This document shows positions 61,456 to 64,000 of a stretch of 64,000 nt of DNA, piece by piece. Origin of the DNA: Nymphaea colorata. Its lineage: Eukaryota > Streptophyta > Magnoliopsida > Nymphaeales > Nymphaeaceae. The stretch's first letter is position 1, and every line of letters starts with the position of its first letter. The notes beneath the pieces were generated by a model. The model worked only from the letters and a program-made list of their open reading frames with translations. It was not told where the DNA came from and did no database searches. The stretch spans positions 6,169,205 through 6,233,204 of the forward strand of contig NC_045138.2 in the NCBI RefSeq assembly GCF_008831285.2, read 5' to 3'. Both the position numbers and the translations under genes were made by a program.

Positions 61456-64000
61456 GTAGTTTTTATTCTTATTGAAATATGGAGTCGACCCCCACTAGAA
61501 TGATCTCTCTAAATTATGCGACCATTGAGAACAAGAAGACAACGAATATGGCAGATTATAAGTGAAAGCTATTAGATAGGAAAACCATTGGTACCATTAG
61601 ACAATAGTTTGATGACTGTGTCTTTCATTTGGTATATGCAAAGACAACCGCAAAGTTATTATGACAGAAGTTGCATGGTCTTTATGAGAAGAAAACAGTT
61701 GGAGACAAAACTTTCTTGTTCACGCAATTGGTAAATCTCAAACTTAGAGGAAGGGGAGTCTTGTGTCAAAGCATTTGAATAAAGTACATATCATAGTTAA
61801 TCAGTTGTCAGCCATGAAAATGATGTTAGATAATGAGTTACAGACACTTTCATTGCTAAGTTCTCTTCCAAATAGTTAGGAGATTCTAGTTGTTTCTTTG
61901 GGCAACGCCACTCCAGATAGTATGCTAACAGTGAAGCATGTAACCAACAACATTTTAAATGAAGATACAAGAAGAAAAACTGTCGGTACTACTAGCTCAT
62001 AAGTACTAGTGATGAAAGATAGAGGCAGACAAAAAAACCACAATAAATGACATGACAAATCAAAATATATGCCCAAATGAAAGCTCAAGATGATAGGTAA
62101 ATGCTTTCACTGTGGTATGTCAGGTCACAGAAAGAAGAAAAAGAATAGAAAAAAAAAAAAGTCAAGAGAGTGTGAAACCAAAAGAATACATTGTAGTTGC
62201 TTTAGATGATAAGGTAGAATTACTTTTATCTTATATGAGAAAAATGATTGTCTTATAGTTGAGAATGGTGATTCTACATGGATATTAGATACTGGGGCAT
62301 CTTATCATACCACATAATGTCAAGATTTGTTCTCATCCTATAAAGCGGGTGATCTTGCAGTAGTTCACATGGACAACAGTGGCACTTCTAAGATTATTGA
62401 GGTAGGGGATGTTTGCATTGAAACAAGCACATGATGTAAATTGACTTTACAAGATGTGAAACATGTTCCAGATCTTAGAGTGAATCTGATTTCTGTTGGA
62501 AAACTAAGTGAAGATGGGTATTGTATATCTTTTAGTTAGGTTGGTTTGAAACTAACAAAGGGGACATTAGATTTGGCTTTTTGTATGGTATGAAGTCTCG
62601 AATCTATAGTAGTGAGGTAATGCAATTACTAATAGTACTTTGTCAGATTTGTGTTATAGAAGGTTAGGTTACATGAGTCAAAGATGAATCAACTTGCTTG
62701 CTGGTAAAAATTTATTACCAAAGGCAGATGGTGTATAATTATCTCCTTGTGATAATTGCTTCGTTGAAAAGTTGTAGATAATCTCTTTTTAGAAAAAGCA
62801 CTCTTAAAAAAAACTAAAGATATATTAGATTTAGTTTATTCAGATGTGTGTAGTCCTATAAATATGACATCTAGTGGTGGAACATCTTATTTTGTCATAT
62901 TTATTGATGAGGCATCAAGAAAGATGTGGGCCTTTTACAATGAAAATAAAAGTGAAGTACTTCATGGAGATTTATGCAGTAGTTGAGCGTGAGATAGGTA
63001 AGAAAATGAAGAGATTGTATACAAATAACGGTGGTGAGTACATAGTTTCTTCTCTGCAAGAATATAAACATGGTATTATACATGAAAAGGTAGTTCCCTA
63101 TACTCCACAATAGAACCAAATAATTTTCTATCTTGCTTTATGTAGACTAAGCAATTTTAAGGAGTGGTAATGCAATACTGCAATTTATTTGATCAACAAA
63201 TCTTCTTCAGTGCCTTTAGATGGAGATATTTTACAAAGGGTTTGGTCAGATAAAGACATAAAGTGTGACCACCTCAGAGTTTTTTTTGCAATGCTTTTAT
63301 GCATGTACCTAAAGAACATCAAACCAAACTAGATGATAAAGCTATTCTTTTAATATTTCTTGGTTATACAGATGATGAGTTTGGTTACATGTTATGGGAT
63401 CCAATGAATGACAAGATCTATAGGGTAGTGATGTTATCTTTAGAGAAGATCAGACAATTGAAAATGTCATTGAAGGCAAACAGTTAGATGTGAAGCTAGT
63501 GGTGTTCATGAGTCAACCTATGCAAAACCTGAAGAACTTTCATCTGAGCATGGTGAGACTCATGAAAATGTAGAAGAGGAAATAGAGGCAAAGGAGCAGT
63601 ATACAAATGACAGTTCTATGGAAACTCAAACTGATTATGAACATAAGTTGGAAGAGGAACTTCCTCATTCAAAGCCAATTGAAGAGCAATTTAGGAGAGG
63701 TAAAAGAGCACGTATTCCATCTACTAGATATTTTACTAATGAATATACTATGTTTGCAGATAGTGAAGAGGTAGAATCTTATGTAGAGATGTTAGATGAT
63801 GTGCATAAAGATGAATGAATTCAAGCAATACCGGAAGAAATGTATTCTTTATATAAGAATCACAGTTTTGATTTGGTAGACCTTCTAAAAGGTAAGAAAG
63901 TATTGCAAAATAAGTAGATCTACAAGCATAAAAATGAAGGCCAAGACAAGTTGAGGTACAAAGCCTAATTAGTGGTGAAAGGTTTCAAGCAGGAAAGATG
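61436..64000 (+). pseudogene. Ty1/Copia retrotransposon 2, partial and inactivated
   Basis: Order: Gag (61,500–61,990; KLHGLYEKK and WEILVVSLGNA words), zinc knuckle near 62,093–62,135 (CFHCGMSGH, last Cys replaced by Lys), protease (62,270–62,300; WILDTGASYH, catalytic DTGA intact), GAG-pre-integrase near 62,650–62,780, integrase (62,810–63,120; VYSDVCSPI, FIDEASRK, YTNNGGEY), the post-integrase GYTDDEFGYMLWD block at 63,360, a linker rich in Glu (63,520–63,820), and the start of the reverse transcriptase (63,840 to the window end). Stops and frame changes are frequent. The element continues beyond position 64,000. Confidence 0.9.

Overview
The window is nuclear DNA from a flowering plant. 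The evidence is two multi-exon genes with GT–AG introns whose proteins match plant families, an organelle transit peptide, decayed Ty1/Copia, L1-type LINE and hAT relics, plant-type telomere units (TTTAGGG), and long AT-rich intergenic DNA rich in (TA)n and (GA)n. I could not identify the species.

Two genes appear functional and they are convergent. (1) 11,949–18,111, plus strand: a replication factor C small subunit (RFC4 in Arabidopsis naming). It has 12 exons joining into an uninterrupted 341-residue protein. (2) 19,861–32,040, minus strand: an organelle-targeted MnmG/GidA tRNA-modification flavoprotein. It has 13 exons joining into an uninterrupted 732-residue protein. Every junction keeps phase, and one MnmG intron uses a GC donor. 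The MnmG introns carry most of the recent structural change near genes: two relatives of one hAT-like element, a nearly perfect 522-bp tandem duplication, and long C/G homopolymers.

The rest is repeat DNA. 1–11,400: a decayed hAT transposase whose 3' end is duplicated head to head (2,973–3,501), followed by AT-rich DNA with dispersed T-rich repeats. 32,300–36,900: repeats and low-complexity DNA. 36,900–41,180: a nearly full-length but dead Copia element. 41,900–44,610 and 54,640–56,866: three foldback (palindromic) elements, two of them copies of one family. 45,250–45,740, 49,100–51,474 and 56,860–57,080: a degenerate satellite-like repeat of about 290 bp. 47,686–51,474: a segmental tandem duplication whose seam is a 23-unit interstitial telomere array. 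58,640–60,420: an L1-type LINE relic on the minus strand. 61,100–64,000: a second decayed Copia element that runs off the window.

The two genes are unrelated in function: RFC loads the PCNA clamp in the nucleus, and MnmG modifies wobble uridine of organellar tRNAs. I found no operon-like or defence-type gene system, and no tRNA, rRNA or CRISPR array. The most interesting signals are structural: the telomere-repeat seam, the inverted hAT tail, the foldback family, and the hAT-like element family with GTACCC-rich ends.
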